Assembly (NCBI GenBank): GCA_013390605.1 | Contig: JACAUB010000001.1 | Location: 267,751-331,750, forward strand | Reading direction: 5' to 3' | From: Bacteroidota bacterium | GTDB taxonomy: Bacteria; Bacteroidota; Bacteroidia; Bacteroidales; Cfx3-03 | DNA length: 64,000 bases | In this document: one piece after another, positions 43,519-52,873 of the stretch | Layout of the letters: each line of letters opens with the position of its first letter | Numbering within the stretch: the stretch's first letter is position 1 | Translations under genes and position numbers: made by a program | The notes under the pieces: model-generated | Databases searched by the model: none | Seen by the model: only the letters and a program-made list of their open reading frames with translations | What the model was told of the DNA's origin: nothing

Positions 43519-43558
43519 AGATAGAAGCAACGATTACATTGCTTCTATCTGTGTTTTT
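43519..43558 (+). terminator. strong rho-independent terminator
   Basis: A perfect 12-bp stem AGATAGAAGCAA / TTGCTTCTATCT with an 8-nt loop is followed by GTGTTTTTTT. It insulates the forward cluster from the convergent GH92 gene. Confidence 0.92.
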
Positions 43559-43592
43559 TTGTAAAGAGACTTTACGGAATATTGCAAGATTC

Positions 43593-45884
43593 TTAGTATC
43601 TTGACTTAGGTCGGTTGTTTACCTGACTGCCAAAAAGAACATTAGGTTTACTTCCCATGTAGATTTTTAAAGTCCCGCCTTTGATGATGTCATCATGGAA
43701 AATATAGCTGCGGTCATATTTTTTACCATTCAATTCAACGTGTTGAATATAAATGTTTTCGGAGCTATTATTCACGGCTTCTACAGTAAATGTTTTGCCT
43801 TCAGACAGTTGAATGGATGCCTTGTCGAATAGTGGACTTCCTAAAACGTAAGCACCATTTGCAGGAAAAACAGGATAAAAACCAAGTGATGAGAAGATAT
43901 ACCAGGCACTCATCTGTCCACAATCTTCATTTCCGCTTACACCATCAGGATCGGCATGATACATTTCGCTGAGGATATAACGTACCTTTTGAGCTGTTTT
44001 CCATTGTTGACCTACGTAACTGTAAAGATAAGTTGTATGGTGTCCGGGTTCATTTCCATGTGCGTATTGGCCAATCAGTCCTGCGATATCAGGAGGCGCT
44101 TGTGGATCGTATTCTGCTTTTATGGAAAACAAAGAATCCAGCTTTATCTGGAATGCTTTATCTCCACCCAATAGATGAACCAACCCCTCTACATCCTGTG
44201 GAACTAGCCACGTATATTGCCAATTGTTACCTTCACTCAAATCATTAATCCATGGATGTGATGATTTTACCGGATTAAATACGGGGTTCCATGTGCCATC
44301 TGCTCTCTTTCCACGAAAGAATTTAGTTGCAGGATCAAAGTAAAGTCGGTAGTTCTGAGAGCGCTTCAGATAATATGCAGCATCTTCAGTCTTGCCCATT
44401 TTCTTAGCCATGAGCGATACACTGCCATCGCTGATTGAATACTCCATTGCCTTGGCTACAGATTCAGGTACTTTATCGGAAGGAATATATTGTAGTTTCT
44501 TCGCGTATTTCAAACCGAGCTCATCCCGTAACGTAGATCCCTTTACTGCTTCGTAAGCCAATGCCGGATCGAATCCCTTAATTCCTTTCAGATATGCTTC
44601 TGCAACAACCTGAACGCCACTCATGCCAGGCATGCATTCTGTTTCACAACCCTGTAGATGCCATATTGGTAATCTCCCCTGTTGCTGATAGATGGCTAGC
44701 ATAGAGCTAACCATATCACCGACCCTCTGGGGTTGAATGATGGTGTATAAAGGATGGATAGCTCTGTAGGTATCCCATAAAGAAAATACAGTGTAATTAT
44801 TAAAGGATGCTTTATTATATACTTTTTTATCCGTACCCCGATAATCACCATTATGATCATTAAATAAGGATGGATCTATCATTGTATGATACAAGGCGGT
44901 ATAAAATATTTTCTTATCAGTTTCATTTTTAGTTTGTACCTGAATCTTATTCAACTCCTTGTTCCATTTCTCATCTGCAGCATCCGCAACTTTTTTGAAG
45001 TCCCATTCAGGAATTTCAGCCTTTATGTTGGCAAGTGCATTGTCTGAACTGACGGGTGAAATACCGACTTTCAGCTTTAAAGTAGCAGGAGGAGTGTCAA
45101 AACTGATTAATCCCTTGATGGATTTGCTCTGTCCACTTTTTCCACTCAACAATGTATTGTCATCATAAATGTTAAAATGTTTAACAGGTTCTGAAAAGCA
45201 AATAGCAAAATACAAACGCTGGTCATTAGCCCATCCTTTCGAGATGCGATAACCCTTAATCGTATAATCATCTGTTTGCTCAATGTATGTATCCGTTGCC
45301 TCATCATCGATTCCTTCTTTCAAATCAATAATAATGTGTGCTTCTTTGGAGTCATTAAAATGGTATTGGTGAAATCCGACTCTTTCTGACGCAGTGAGTT
45401 CGGCATCAATTTTATAATCATCAAGTCGAACGGAATAATATCCAGGCCTTACTTTTTCATATTTGTGTGAATAGTGTGATGCATAACCAAGTTCAGGATG
45501 CTCTTGTGTTCCTTTATCGGTTTTAACAGCACCCGTAAATGGCATGATTAGTATATCTCCAAGATCACTGCACCCAGTTCCGCTTAGATGGGTATGTGAA
45601 AAGCCAATCATTATGCTATCAGAATAATGGTAGCCTGAACACCAGTCCCAGCCCTTAGGAATATTGTTAGGTCCTAATTGTACAGCACCAAAAGGAACAC
45701 TGGCACCTACAAATACATGTCCATGGCCTCCAGAACCAATAATAGGGTCTACAAATGATGTTAGAGGTTGAGCTTTTACTCCAGACTTTGTCTGTGAAAC
45801 TGGCTTTTTATTTTGCGAGAATGTCGTAGAGATCAAACTCGTTACAACCAAAAAGCTGATTAATAATTTTTTAATGGTAGTCAT
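43593..45884 (-). CDS. glycoside hydrolase family 92 alpha-mannosidase
   Basis: This 763-aa secreted enzyme has a signal peptide (ending TTFS-Q). It shows the whole GH92 signature: VDPIIGSGGHGHVFVGASVP near the N-terminus, GFSHTHLSGTGC, GTYRG-like NDHNGDYRGTD, and GNEDCGQMSAWYIFSSLG with Glu653 as the proton donor. GH92 enzymes are calcium-dependent exo-alpha-mannosidases (alpha-1,2, -1,3 or others) that trim N-glycans or mannans. The gene is reverse-oriented, 50 bp after the alginate-lyase-family gene, probably the same transcript. Confidence 0.95.
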   Translation of the reverse strand: MTTIKKLLISFLVVTSLISTTFSQNKKPVSQTKSGVKAQPLTSFVDPIIGSGGHGHVFVGASVPFGAVQLGPNNIPKGWDWCSGYHYSDSIMIGFSHTHLSGTGCSDLGDILIMPFTGAVKTDKGTQEHPELGYASHYSHKYEKVRPGYYSVRLDDYKIDAELTASERVGFHQYHFNDSKEAHIIIDLKEGIDDEATDTYIEQTDDYTIKGYRISKGWANDQRLYFAICFSEPVKHFNIYDDNTLLSGKSGQSKSIKGLISFDTPPATLKLKVGISPVSSDNALANIKAEIPEWDFKKVADAADEKWNKELNKIQVQTKNETDKKIFYTALYHTMIDPSLFNDHNGDYRGTDKKVYNKASFNNYTVFSLWDTYRAIHPLYTIIQPQRVGDMVSSMLAIYQQQGRLPIWHLQGCETECMPGMSGVQVVAEAYLKGIKGFDPALAYEAVKGSTLRDELGLKYAKKLQYIPSDKVPESVAKAMEYSISDGSVSLMAKKMGKTEDAAYYLKRSQNYRLYFDPATKFFRGKRADGTWNPVFNPVKSSHPWINDLSEGNNWQYTWLVPQDVEGLVHLLGGDKAFQIKLDSLFSIKAEYDPQAPPDIAGLIGQYAHGNEPGHHTTYLYSYVGQQWKTAQKVRYILSEMYHADPDGVSGNEDCGQMSAWYIFSSLGFYPVFPANGAYVLGSPLFDKASIQLSEGKTFTVEAVNNSSENIYIQHVELNGKKYDRSYIFHDDIIKGGTLKIYMGSKPNVLFGSQVNNRPKSRY

Positions 45885-45934
45885 GTTGAAAGTTAAGTAT
45901 CTGATGAATATTATAGATAAATAGAATCACAAAC

Positions 45935-47092
45935 TTACTTAATAAATTCTTTCATAGTTTGGTATCCGTGTAAAGAAAGTGGCATCAAGGTAGGAAATGT
46001 CCATGCAAAATGGTGCTTAGTATAACTGAGTGGACGATGGGGTGCAACATACTTGAGATATTGAGGGTCATTATAAATGCCGGTCATGGCATCTATTAGG
46101 TTTGCCGGCCAAAAAGCACTCACGGGGAAGCTTGTTCCCGGGACTCCTTGTGCCGGATTATCAAACCATTTCCACTCTTTAGGATGCTGGTTGTAATATA
46201 AGAGATAGTCTAGCGCTGTTTTAATGGAGCGGTTGTCTTTTTGCATAGCAAAAATATTCTCTCCCGTAGTATTGTATACCACCCATGCGGTAGCTGTAAT
46301 AGGGGCCAATGAAAAATAAGTATACCAAATGCCATTGGCTCCACGTCGGGTCTCTTCAGGCATATGTCCATCATCGGCAATCTTATCAAAAAGGTCTGAT
46401 TTAATGAGCCTGATATTCTCATTCATCTCCTTCTCATCATCTAAATAATAGGCTGATAGAGCGGATCCCAACCTTCCCCAGTCTGCCCAGTTGTTTTTAC
46501 GATTACGAATTTCATTGCTCGCCTTTTGATAGACATTTATAATCCATTGTGAGAAAAGTTGTTTGTCATTTTTTTTCCACCCCTTGTAATCACGCATTAG
46601 CTCGGCTGCAATGATCATTGCTGTTCCGGAATAGCATGTAACTAATGGACCATCACTTTCGGAATACTTCTTATTGATAGAGCCCCAGGCGTTCATAAAA
46701 TATAAAGCCCGGTTTGCATATCTCTTATCTCCTGTCAGCTGCCATGCTAATGCACAAGCGTATGCATTAAAAGCGTCTGTTTGAAAACCTAACGAGTTTC
46801 TGCGATGTTCGAGTGGTTTAACATAATATCCAGGGACGCTAAAATCTGCAAGTGCATGATGTTCTTTAATGAAAGCGGAATCAGTATTTTTTATTAGATC
46901 GTTGAAGGCTGTGTAAAACGGTTCGTTTTTGAGCTTAATTTGTTGCTTTACAAAATCTATCTGTGTTTTTGGGTGCATCCCCCCGGGATGTTTAAAAGCC
47001 AAAAGAGATTGTGTAAATGTGGAAAGGCTAATAATTAGTAAAAGCAGTTTTAGTTTTGAGCTAAGCCAGTTTGTTTTTGATCCAGTCATCAT
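45935..47092 (-). CDS. alginate-lyase-family protein (PF05426, PL5/PL38-like)
   Basis: This 385-aa secreted protein has an N-terminal hydrophobic signal (about 15-32, ending SLLAF). HPGGMHPKTQIDFVKQQI follows, then an all-helical (alpha/alpha) toroid: QTDAFNAYACALAWQLTGDK, NNWADWGRLGSALSAYYLDD and DGHMPEETRRGANGIWYTYF. The NNW and Arg/Tyr positions fit the lyase active site. Family members cleave uronic-acid polymers by beta-elimination; the uronate cannot be fixed (alginate or glucuronan). It would complement the exo-glycosidases if the target is an acidic glycan. Confidence 0.85.
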   Translation of the reverse strand: MMTGSKTNWLSSKLKLLLLIISLSTFTQSLLAFKHPGGMHPKTQIDFVKQQIKLKNEPFYTAFNDLIKNTDSAFIKEHHALADFSVPGYYVKPLEHRRNSLGFQTDAFNAYACALAWQLTGDKRYANRALYFMNAWGSINKKYSESDGPLVTCYSGTAMIIAAELMRDYKGWKKNDKQLFSQWIINVYQKASNEIRNRKNNWADWGRLGSALSAYYLDDEKEMNENIRLIKSDLFDKIADDGHMPEETRRGANGIWYTYFSLAPITATAWVVYNTTGENIFAMQKDNRSIKTALDYLLYYNQHPKEWKWFDNPAQGVPGTSFPVSAFWPANLIDAMTGIYNDPQYLKYVAPHRPLSYTKHHFAWTFPTLMPLSLHGYQTMKEFIK

Positions 47093-47136
47093 TTAATAAT
47101 TTTAATATGTTGATACAAATATCGTATTTGTTAAAG

Positions 47137-47166
47137 AAAGAGCCACTCGTTTTGGAGTGGCTCTTT
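47137..47166. terminator. terminator behind the GH31 gene
   Basis: A perfect 12-bp stem AAAGAGCCACTC / GAGTGGCTCTTT with a 6-nt loop lies 11 bp beyond the GH31 stop on the minus strand. It may separate GH31 from the lyase-GH92 unit or attenuate read-through. Confidence 0.85.
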
Positions 47167-47176
47167 TGTAGGATAT

Positions 47177-49315
47177 TTATTTTGTCATAAAGTTCCACTT
47201 AAACTCACTATACGACCATAGTGAAACGCCCTTTGGAATGGTTACAGTGCCTTTTAGTTTTCCTGATTTATCTTTTGAGACTTTTAACGACACTCGGGCA
47301 AACTTTCCTTTTTCGTAGTCAAAGCTGACACCATCATCATCGTAAAGATTAAAAGATGACTCTTTTTGTCCGTATACTCTTACCTCAACCGGAAGTTTTT
47401 CTGTGCCGATTTTTGTAACAGCTGGCATCATTGGAATGATTCCGCCATCTTTTACATAAACAGGTATTATATCCAGCCCTGGCGTTACAGTGATCACTTC
47501 ACCTTCACCCACAAACTTGCCGGTATAGAAATCATACCATTTGCCTTGTGGTAGGATTACCTTTCTGGTTTGCTGTCCGGTGAACAGCGGCGCTACTAAT
47601 AAATACTCACCAACCATAAACTGATCTTTTACTTCGCTCTTCAGCGCCATTGCATAAGGATTCTCTGTTGAGCTGAGTTGTCCTTGTGTGATGGTGTTTT
47701 GTGGTGTAAATCCATCTTCAAGGTTCATAGCCCTGATGGGAGGTGTTCCATCGAAAGCATAATCGGCATAGCTGGTATACAGATAGGGGATAAGCCGCAT
47801 GCGAAGACTGGCGATATCTTGCACTTGTTTTTCGACTTCGGGGAAGCTCCACGGCTTGGTGCCATCTGACCATGCATTGATCATAGCAATCGGAGAGAAG
47901 CAAACGGTTTGCATCCTACGTAACCATTCTTCTGCAGTTTTAGAACTACGTACTTCAGGCGTCCATAGCACACCAATAAATGAACTATTGATTAATGCTG
48001 TGATGAAATCTGGGTGACTGTAGTAGTCGTTGTAGATCACGTAGGGAAAAGAAGAAGCTCCTGCATTAGAACCACGCACCAATCCATAGGTACGTGTATT
48101 CTGTTTGTGATATAGATCGGCGGTCATCTTTTGCATCATCATAGCATAGAGTGAGCGCATCTGTTCTGCCGGTATGCCTGATGGAAAGAGCGTTACATCA
48201 GGCCATAGCCAATTGTCGAATCCATCATTCTCATCCATCTTAAAACCACTTACGCCCTTGCCTATTGTGTGTTTCATGAAATGGTCGCCAATAATTTTGT
48301 TTGTTTCAGCCATCGCATAGTCAGGAACTACACCACACCAAACAGTGTGTGTGGCTGTATAAGGAAGAATTTTATCATAAAGCTCCCCATCGGGCGAGAC
48401 ATAGGGATTTAACCAAAGGTTGATGTTGATTCCTTTCTGCTTCATCTCAGTGAGAAATCCTGAAGGATTTGGAAAACGACTTTTATCCCATTCATAGGTG
48501 CAAGGGTATGCTCTACTCTGCCAGCCAGGCTCAAGTCCTATTACAGTTAAAGGGAATTTATGCTGTTCGTACTGATACACCTCTTCTGCAACCTGTTTAT
48601 CAGTATAGAGTGTTGGGGTACGATGCCAGAAGCCTAATCCCCATTTTGGAGGTAAACATCCTCCACCATTATAGAGGTTGTATCTGCGCACTGCATCAAG
48701 CATGCTAGGTCCACCGAATACAATGATCTCTGCTCCCTCAGCTGGAACCAACATTTCCAGATTATCAGAATAAGGTGCAGCGCTCCACTTTTTGTCTGTA
48801 TTGCGATCACGGACTTCCGGAGGGTTTTTACTATCTTTTCGAACAGCTGTACCTACCCAAACGTCGATATAACGAGCAGCATTAATCAAAACGCCATATC
48901 CACTAGATGAAATATAAAGTGGCACAGGAGCATGAGTCCGGCCGTTATCCTGTCCGCCATAATGATCTACATGAAGTCGCATGATACGACCTCTTTGTTC
49001 TACGGTTTTGAAATTTAAACCCAGACCAAAAATCTTCTCATCTTTTGTAAGTGGAAAGCGGAGATAGGTTTTCCCATCACGTACAATGGCTGATATCTCA
49101 TCTTTAGGAAGCGGAAAATCGACGCTTGCCATTGTGCTCAGTCGTTCTGTTTTGGGTTGAATACCTGCTACGGTATAAAAGTTAACTTTATCGGGAGTGC
49201 CGACTTTAGCCGACCAGACTCCTGCAGCGATTTGATTCCACTGTAGTGGAGCTTGTGCCATTATTGTTAAGAATGGCGCAGACATTAGAAATACAAGAAG
49301 TATGATTTTTTGCAT
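47177..49315 (-). CDS. glycoside hydrolase family 31
   Basis: This 712-aa secreted enzyme has a signal peptide (ending FLTIMAQ). GH31 features are the N-terminal beta-domain (about 20-215), the barrel start LPPKWGLGFWHR, INLWLNPYVSPDG, and the nucleophile Asp361 in GFKMDENDGFD. A VRGSNAGASSFPYVIYNDYY region holds the acid/base, and the late QGKWYDFYTG motif comes before the C-terminal beta-domain. The family includes alpha-glucosidases, alpha-xylosidases and alpha-galactosidases; KMDE in place of KxDGxE leaves the sugar open. A -7 element TATTTTTG lies at 49352-49359 on the minus strand. Confidence 0.92.
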   Translation of the reverse strand: MQKIILLVFLMSAPFLTIMAQAPLQWNQIAAGVWSAKVGTPDKVNFYTVAGIQPKTERLSTMASVDFPLPKDEISAIVRDGKTYLRFPLTKDEKIFGLGLNFKTVEQRGRIMRLHVDHYGGQDNGRTHAPVPLYISSSGYGVLINAARYIDVWVGTAVRKDSKNPPEVRDRNTDKKWSAAPYSDNLEMLVPAEGAEIIVFGGPSMLDAVRRYNLYNGGGCLPPKWGLGFWHRTPTLYTDKQVAEEVYQYEQHKFPLTVIGLEPGWQSRAYPCTYEWDKSRFPNPSGFLTEMKQKGININLWLNPYVSPDGELYDKILPYTATHTVWCGVVPDYAMAETNKIIGDHFMKHTIGKGVSGFKMDENDGFDNWLWPDVTLFPSGIPAEQMRSLYAMMMQKMTADLYHKQNTRTYGLVRGSNAGASSFPYVIYNDYYSHPDFITALINSSFIGVLWTPEVRSSKTAEEWLRRMQTVCFSPIAMINAWSDGTKPWSFPEVEKQVQDIASLRMRLIPYLYTSYADYAFDGTPPIRAMNLEDGFTPQNTITQGQLSSTENPYAMALKSEVKDQFMVGEYLLVAPLFTGQQTRKVILPQGKWYDFYTGKFVGEGEVITVTPGLDIIPVYVKDGGIIPMMPAVTKIGTEKLPVEVRVYGQKESSFNLYDDDGVSFDYEKGKFARVSLKVSKDKSGKLKGTVTIPKGVSLWSYSEFKWNFMTK

Positions 49316-49351
49316 TGACAGAGAATATTTGATTTGTTGATTTAAGTTTTA

Positions 49352-49359
49352 CAAAAATA
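49352..49359 (-). promoter_or_regulatory. probable -7 element of the GH31 promoter
   Basis: Minus-strand TATTTTTG fits TAnnTTTG and lies 36 bp before the GH31 start codon. No TTG box at the usual spacing is seen, so activation by a regulator may be needed. Confidence 0.4.
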
Positions 49360-49395
49360 GTGTGTCTCTTATAAAAAGATAATGAGCGGTTAGAA

Positions 49396-50748
49396 CTATA
49401 GCTCCAGTGTAAAGATTGTACCATCGGTGGGGGTCGAAACAACATCGATTGATCCCTTATGCTGTTTTAATATTTGCCGGGAGAGACTAAGGCCAATTCC
49501 TGATCCATTCTCTTTTGTAGTAAAGAAAGGAATAAATATTTTCTCTTGTAGTTCCATAGGAATAAGTGGTCCGTTGTTTGAAACCTTTATGATGATACGG
49601 TTGCCTTTATTTTTTGAAATGGAAAGTTTGATCTTACGACCTGTTTCAATTTGAAGTAATGAATCAATTGCGTTATTTACCAGATTAACGATAACCTGAT
49701 TGATTAGATTCTTATCTGCCGTAATGAATTGAAGATGCGGTTCTATTTCTATCTCAAATTCAATATGGTTGGTTACTATCTTTTCTGTAAACAATATTCT
49801 GAGTTGTTCAATCCACTCATTGATAGAGAACAATCGTAGGACTGGATTCGGAATCTTTGTTAGGCGGCGGTAACTATTCACAAAGTTCATGAGCCCCTCC
49901 CCCTGCTCTTCAATGGCTTTTAGTCCCTGTACTGTTGTATTTACAATTACTTCGTTTACATCTAATGGTTTCACAGGTTCCCCATCTTTGATATAGAAAT
50001 CGTATAAGGTCTTCGATATTGAAGTGAGCGGTGCAATTGAGTTCATGATTTCATGAGTTAGAATGCTAATCAGTTTCTGATACGATTCGAGCTCTTTCTC
50101 ATCAAGTTCCTGACGGATATCCTGAATAGAGATCAGCTTTAACATATGTTCTTCGTTTCTGATTTCGGATGCGCTGAATAAGAGGAGCTGGGCTGAATCG
50201 TTAAGAATATTTTTAAAGGTAATGGCCTGGCCTGGTACCACATTGCAAAGTACATTATAGAAAGCCTCATTCTTAATCCGCAACAGCTTCATATTTGTTG
50301 ATGCCGAAGAGATACCTGCATATTGACAGGTTATTTCATTGATGAGTTCAATTTCATTATGCTCATTAAGAACAACAATACCTGTTGCTGATTGCTGGAT
50401 AAGAGCTTTATAGTACTTCTCTTTGTATTCATTGCGCAACTTTATCTGTTGAATATGCTTATTCAGGTTGTTCATTCCTTCATATAGCGCTTGTAATGAC
50501 TTGTTTTTTGACGACTGAAAAGTCAGTGTTGTATCATTGTTACGGGCAGCCTCGAAGAATAGTGCAATGGTTTTGTTGGTCTGTGTATATATTTTTATAA
50601 GCCGGAACAGATAGATCAAATCAAATAGGAGAAGTAGTACGGTATAGAGATATTGTTCTCTGAGAAAGAAAAAGCCCGCCCCAAATGAGAAAAGAATGAG
50701 GATAAGTACGATTAGTACTATTCTACCTATAGATCCTTTAGATACCAT
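49396..50748 (-). CDS. membrane sensor histidine kinase, partner of the sigma-54 regulator
   Basis: This 450-aa protein has two N-terminal membrane helices (about 10-27 and 34-50) with hardly any periplasmic loop, so it probably senses within the membrane or cytoplasm. A PAS-like domain lies at about 110-215. The phosphoacceptor is His232 in LTHEIMNSIAP, and the HATPase domain has NLVNNAIDSL (Asn355-Asn359) and GSGIGLSLS (415-423). This matches the NtrY/AtoS group, which pairs with NtrC-type regulators. The gene overlaps the regulator gene upstream by 11 bp, so the two form one two-component operon. Confidence 0.93.
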   Translation of the reverse strand: MVSKGSIGRIVLIVLILILFSFGAGFFFLREQYLYTVLLLLFDLIYLFRLIKIYTQTNKTIALFFEAARNNDTTLTFQSSKNKSLQALYEGMNNLNKHIQQIKLRNEYKEKYYKALIQQSATGIVVLNEHNEIELINEITCQYAGISSASTNMKLLRIKNEAFYNVLCNVVPGQAITFKNILNDSAQLLLFSASEIRNEEHMLKLISIQDIRQELDEKELESYQKLISILTHEIMNSIAPLTSISKTLYDFYIKDGEPVKPLDVNEVIVNTTVQGLKAIEEQGEGLMNFVNSYRRLTKIPNPVLRLFSINEWIEQLRILFTEKIVTNHIEFEIEIEPHLQFITADKNLINQVIVNLVNNAIDSLLQIETGRKIKLSISKNKGNRIIIKVSNNGPLIPMELQEKIFIPFFTTKENGSGIGLSLSRQILKQHKGSIDVVSTPTDGTIFTLEL

Positions 50749-52099
50749 ATTTCTTGACTTTATTATAGAGTGTTGGGCGTGTTATTCCAAGTTGATTTGC
50801 TACTGCAGTCATGTTTTGTCCATGACGATTGAGTGCACTGATAATCATCTTCTTTTCCATTTCGTCAAGTGTCTCGTCATGGTGAGAGAAGTCGTTTGGA
50901 TCGTAACCAAATACAAAATCGTTTGCGGTTAACATATTTTCATCAGAGAGGATAACTGCCTTTTCGATGGTGTGTTGTAGTTCTCTGATATTTCCAGGCC
51001 ATGTATTAGATTTCAATTTTTCGATAGCCGATGGGGCAAGTTGAAGTGCTGACTTATTGTATTTTTTGCCGTAAATGTTGAGGTAAAAATTCGCAATATC
51101 TTCGATGTCGTCGACCCGCTCGCGAAGAGAGGGTAGGGGAATCGTAATTGTATTAATCCGATAGAGCAGGTCTTGTCTAAATTGCCCATCTGCAACCATC
51201 TGCTGAAGGTTTTTATTGGTAGCACAAATTAAACGGATATTGAAAGGCTGTTCTTTGTTTGATCCAACTGGTGTAACAATTCGTGTTTGTAAAACAGTTA
51301 GTAATTTAGATTGCAAATGAAGCGGGATATTGCCAATTTCATCCAGAAAAAGTGTTCCTTTTGAAGCCAATACAAATTTGCCTGTACGATCTTCAAGGGC
51401 ATTGGTGAAAGCGCCTTTCTTATGTCCAAATAACTCACTCTCAAATAGTGTTTCGGTCAATGAAGAAAGATCGACCATTACAAAAAGCTCTTTATTTCTT
51501 TCTGAAAGTCGATGTATCTCTTTAGCAATTAGCTCTTTTCCGGTTCCATTTTCACCAGTAATCAAGATATTCGCATCTGTTTTTGAAACCTTATTGACCA
51601 GTTGCATAATGCCTTGCATGGCATGACTCTTTCCAATGATCAATCCTGATCCCTGGTTCAGTTCTCGTTTTATAGATTGTTCTCTTGTCTTAAGATCAAC
51701 TATTTCGGCACTTGATTTACGTAAACGGTAGGCTGCTTTGAGTGTTGCCTTCAACTTCTCGTTTTCCCAGGGTTTTAATACGAAGTCGGTGGCCCCCTCT
51801 TTTAATGCCTTTACTGCAAGCTCTACATCTCCATAGGCCGTGAACATGATGACTTCGACTTCAGGAAATTGTTTTTTTATCTCTTTTAACCAATACAATC
51901 CTTCGTTTCCGGTATTCACACCAGCCGTGAAGTTCATATCGAGTAAAACTACATCATAATTAGTCAGTTTCAGCTCATTTATCAGACGATTGGGACTGGA
52001 AATAGTCTGTACTACTTCGAATTCGAACTGAAGAAACAGGTTTAGCGCATTGAGGATTTTTTTATTATCGTCGGCTATTAACAACTTTCCCTGTTTCAT
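50738..52099 (-). CDS. NtrC-family sigma-54-dependent response regulator
   Basis: This 453-aa regulator has a receiver domain (Asp54 in DVVLLDMNF, Lys109 in VLKPWEN) and an AAA+ domain with Walker A GENGTGKE (182-189) and Walker B TLFLDEIG (249-256). A C-terminal Fis-type HTH carries MTAVANQLGITRPTLYNK. The sigma-54 contact loop reads GAFTNA (229-234) instead of GAFTGA; a changed fifth residue is common in Bacteroidota. Its likely targets are next door: two sigma-54 promoters, each with the same upstream site (52148 and 52874). It may also control its own operon from the 52148 site. Confidence 0.95.
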   Translation of the reverse strand: MKQGKLLIADDNKKILNALNLFLQFEFEVVQTISSPNRLINELKLTNYDVVLLDMNFTAGVNTGNEGLYWLKEIKKQFPEVEVIMFTAYGDVELAVKALKEGATDFVLKPWENEKLKATLKAAYRLRKSSAEIVDLKTREQSIKRELNQGSGLIIGKSHAMQGIMQLVNKVSKTDANILITGENGTGKELIAKEIHRLSERNKELFVMVDLSSLTETLFESELFGHKKGAFTNALEDRTGKFVLASKGTLFLDEIGNIPLHLQSKLLTVLQTRIVTPVGSNKEQPFNIRLICATNKNLQQMVADGQFRQDLLYRINTITIPLPSLRERVDDIEDIANFYLNIYGKKYNKSALQLAPSAIEKLKSNTWPGNIRELQHTIEKAVILSDENMLTANDFVFGYDPNDFSHHDETLDEMEKKMIISALNRHGQNMTAVANQLGITRPTLYNKVKKYGI

Positions 52100-52147
52100 T
52101 TTTAGTAGGATTTATAAAACAAAACTAAAGAATATTTACACATAAGC

Positions 52148-52164
52148 GTAAAAAATAATTACAC
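52148..52164. promoter_or_regulatory. upstream activator site 1 (GTAAA-N6-TTACAC)
   Basis: This 17-bp partial palindrome is 15/17 identical to the site at 52874-52890. It starts exactly 70 bp before the sigma-54 promoter at 52218. A further inverted half-site TTTAC lies at 52135. It probably binds the adjacent NtrC-type regulator, whose own gene starts 48 bp away. Confidence 0.75.
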
Positions 52165-52217
52165 TTAAAAAATTGTGATATTTTTTATAGATAAGGTAGT
52201 CAGTTGGTTATCGTTAT

Positions 52218-52233
52218 TGGCATATTGTTGGCT
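52218..52233 (+). promoter_or_regulatory. sigma-54 promoter of the TPR membrane protein gene
   Basis: TGGCATATTGTTGGCT has GG and GC exactly 12 bp apart, as in the -24/-12 consensus TGGCAC-N5-TTGCW. Transcription would start near 52244, 14 nt before the ATG at 52258. This excludes the TTG start at 52204. Confidence 0.8.
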
Positions 52234-52257
52234 CAAGATGTTTCAAATTATACACTC

Positions 52258-52827
52258 ATGAAGAAGTACAGGTATTTTATAGTCGATGTTTTGCTTTTAG
52301 GTTTAACCATGGTGCTGATGATTTCAATTAATACTGTTTTCTATCGCTCAAATGAGAAAAACATAGCACCAGTATCGGATTCAATTGCTCAAACAGAAAA
52401 TAGTATGGTATGGAATTTCATAAAAGAAAGAAATAAACCAATCAAATTGAATTCAAATATAAGGAAAGACTATAAAACAAATCTAATCCTTACGGAAGCA
52501 CGTAAATATATGGATATAGGTGATTTAGATCAAGCACGGGTGGCTTGTAAAAAAGCAATATTGGCCGATTCAACAAATGGGGAGTGTTATTTCTTTAGTG
52601 CTAAAATAAATGCGTTATCGAATAGGGATATCGAAGCGATATCAGATTATACGAAGACTGTACAACTGAATCCCAGACATTACCAGGCATATTTAAACAG
52701 AGGTATTCTTAGGCTGAAGATAAAAAAAACGGCTGCTGCCTGGTACGATTTCTTTAGTGCGATAAAGATTAAACCTTTAAAAACACTATCCTTTCTTCTT
52801 TCGTATGCTGTTCGATCTGTTTTTTAA
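52258..52827 (+). CDS. membrane-anchored TPR protein
   Basis: This 189-aa protein (ATG 52258) has one N-terminal membrane helix (about 9-27, VDVLLLGLTMVLMISINTV). A linker and two to three TPR-like units follow, from about residue 80 (EARKYMDIGDLDQARVACKK, AISDYTKTVQLNPRHYQAYL, NRGILRLKIKKTAAAWYDFF). It is probably a periplasmic or membrane-tethered scaffold. It is driven by a sigma-54 promoter and lies between the regulator and the exporter operon, so it may be an accessory factor of the exporter response. Confidence 0.8.
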   Translation: MKKYRYFIVDVLLLGLTMVLMISINTVFYRSNEKNIAPVSDSIAQTENSMVWNFIKERNKPIKLNSNIRKDYKTNLILTEARKYMDIGDLDQARVACKKAILADSTNGECYFFSAKINALSNRDIEAISDYTKTVQLNPRHYQAYLNRGILRLKIKKTAAAWYDFFSAIKIKPLKTLSFLLSYAVRSVF

Positions 52828-52873
52828 GGAGGATAGAAGCCAGTTTTGAAATTAAATAATTAAACACCCAACT

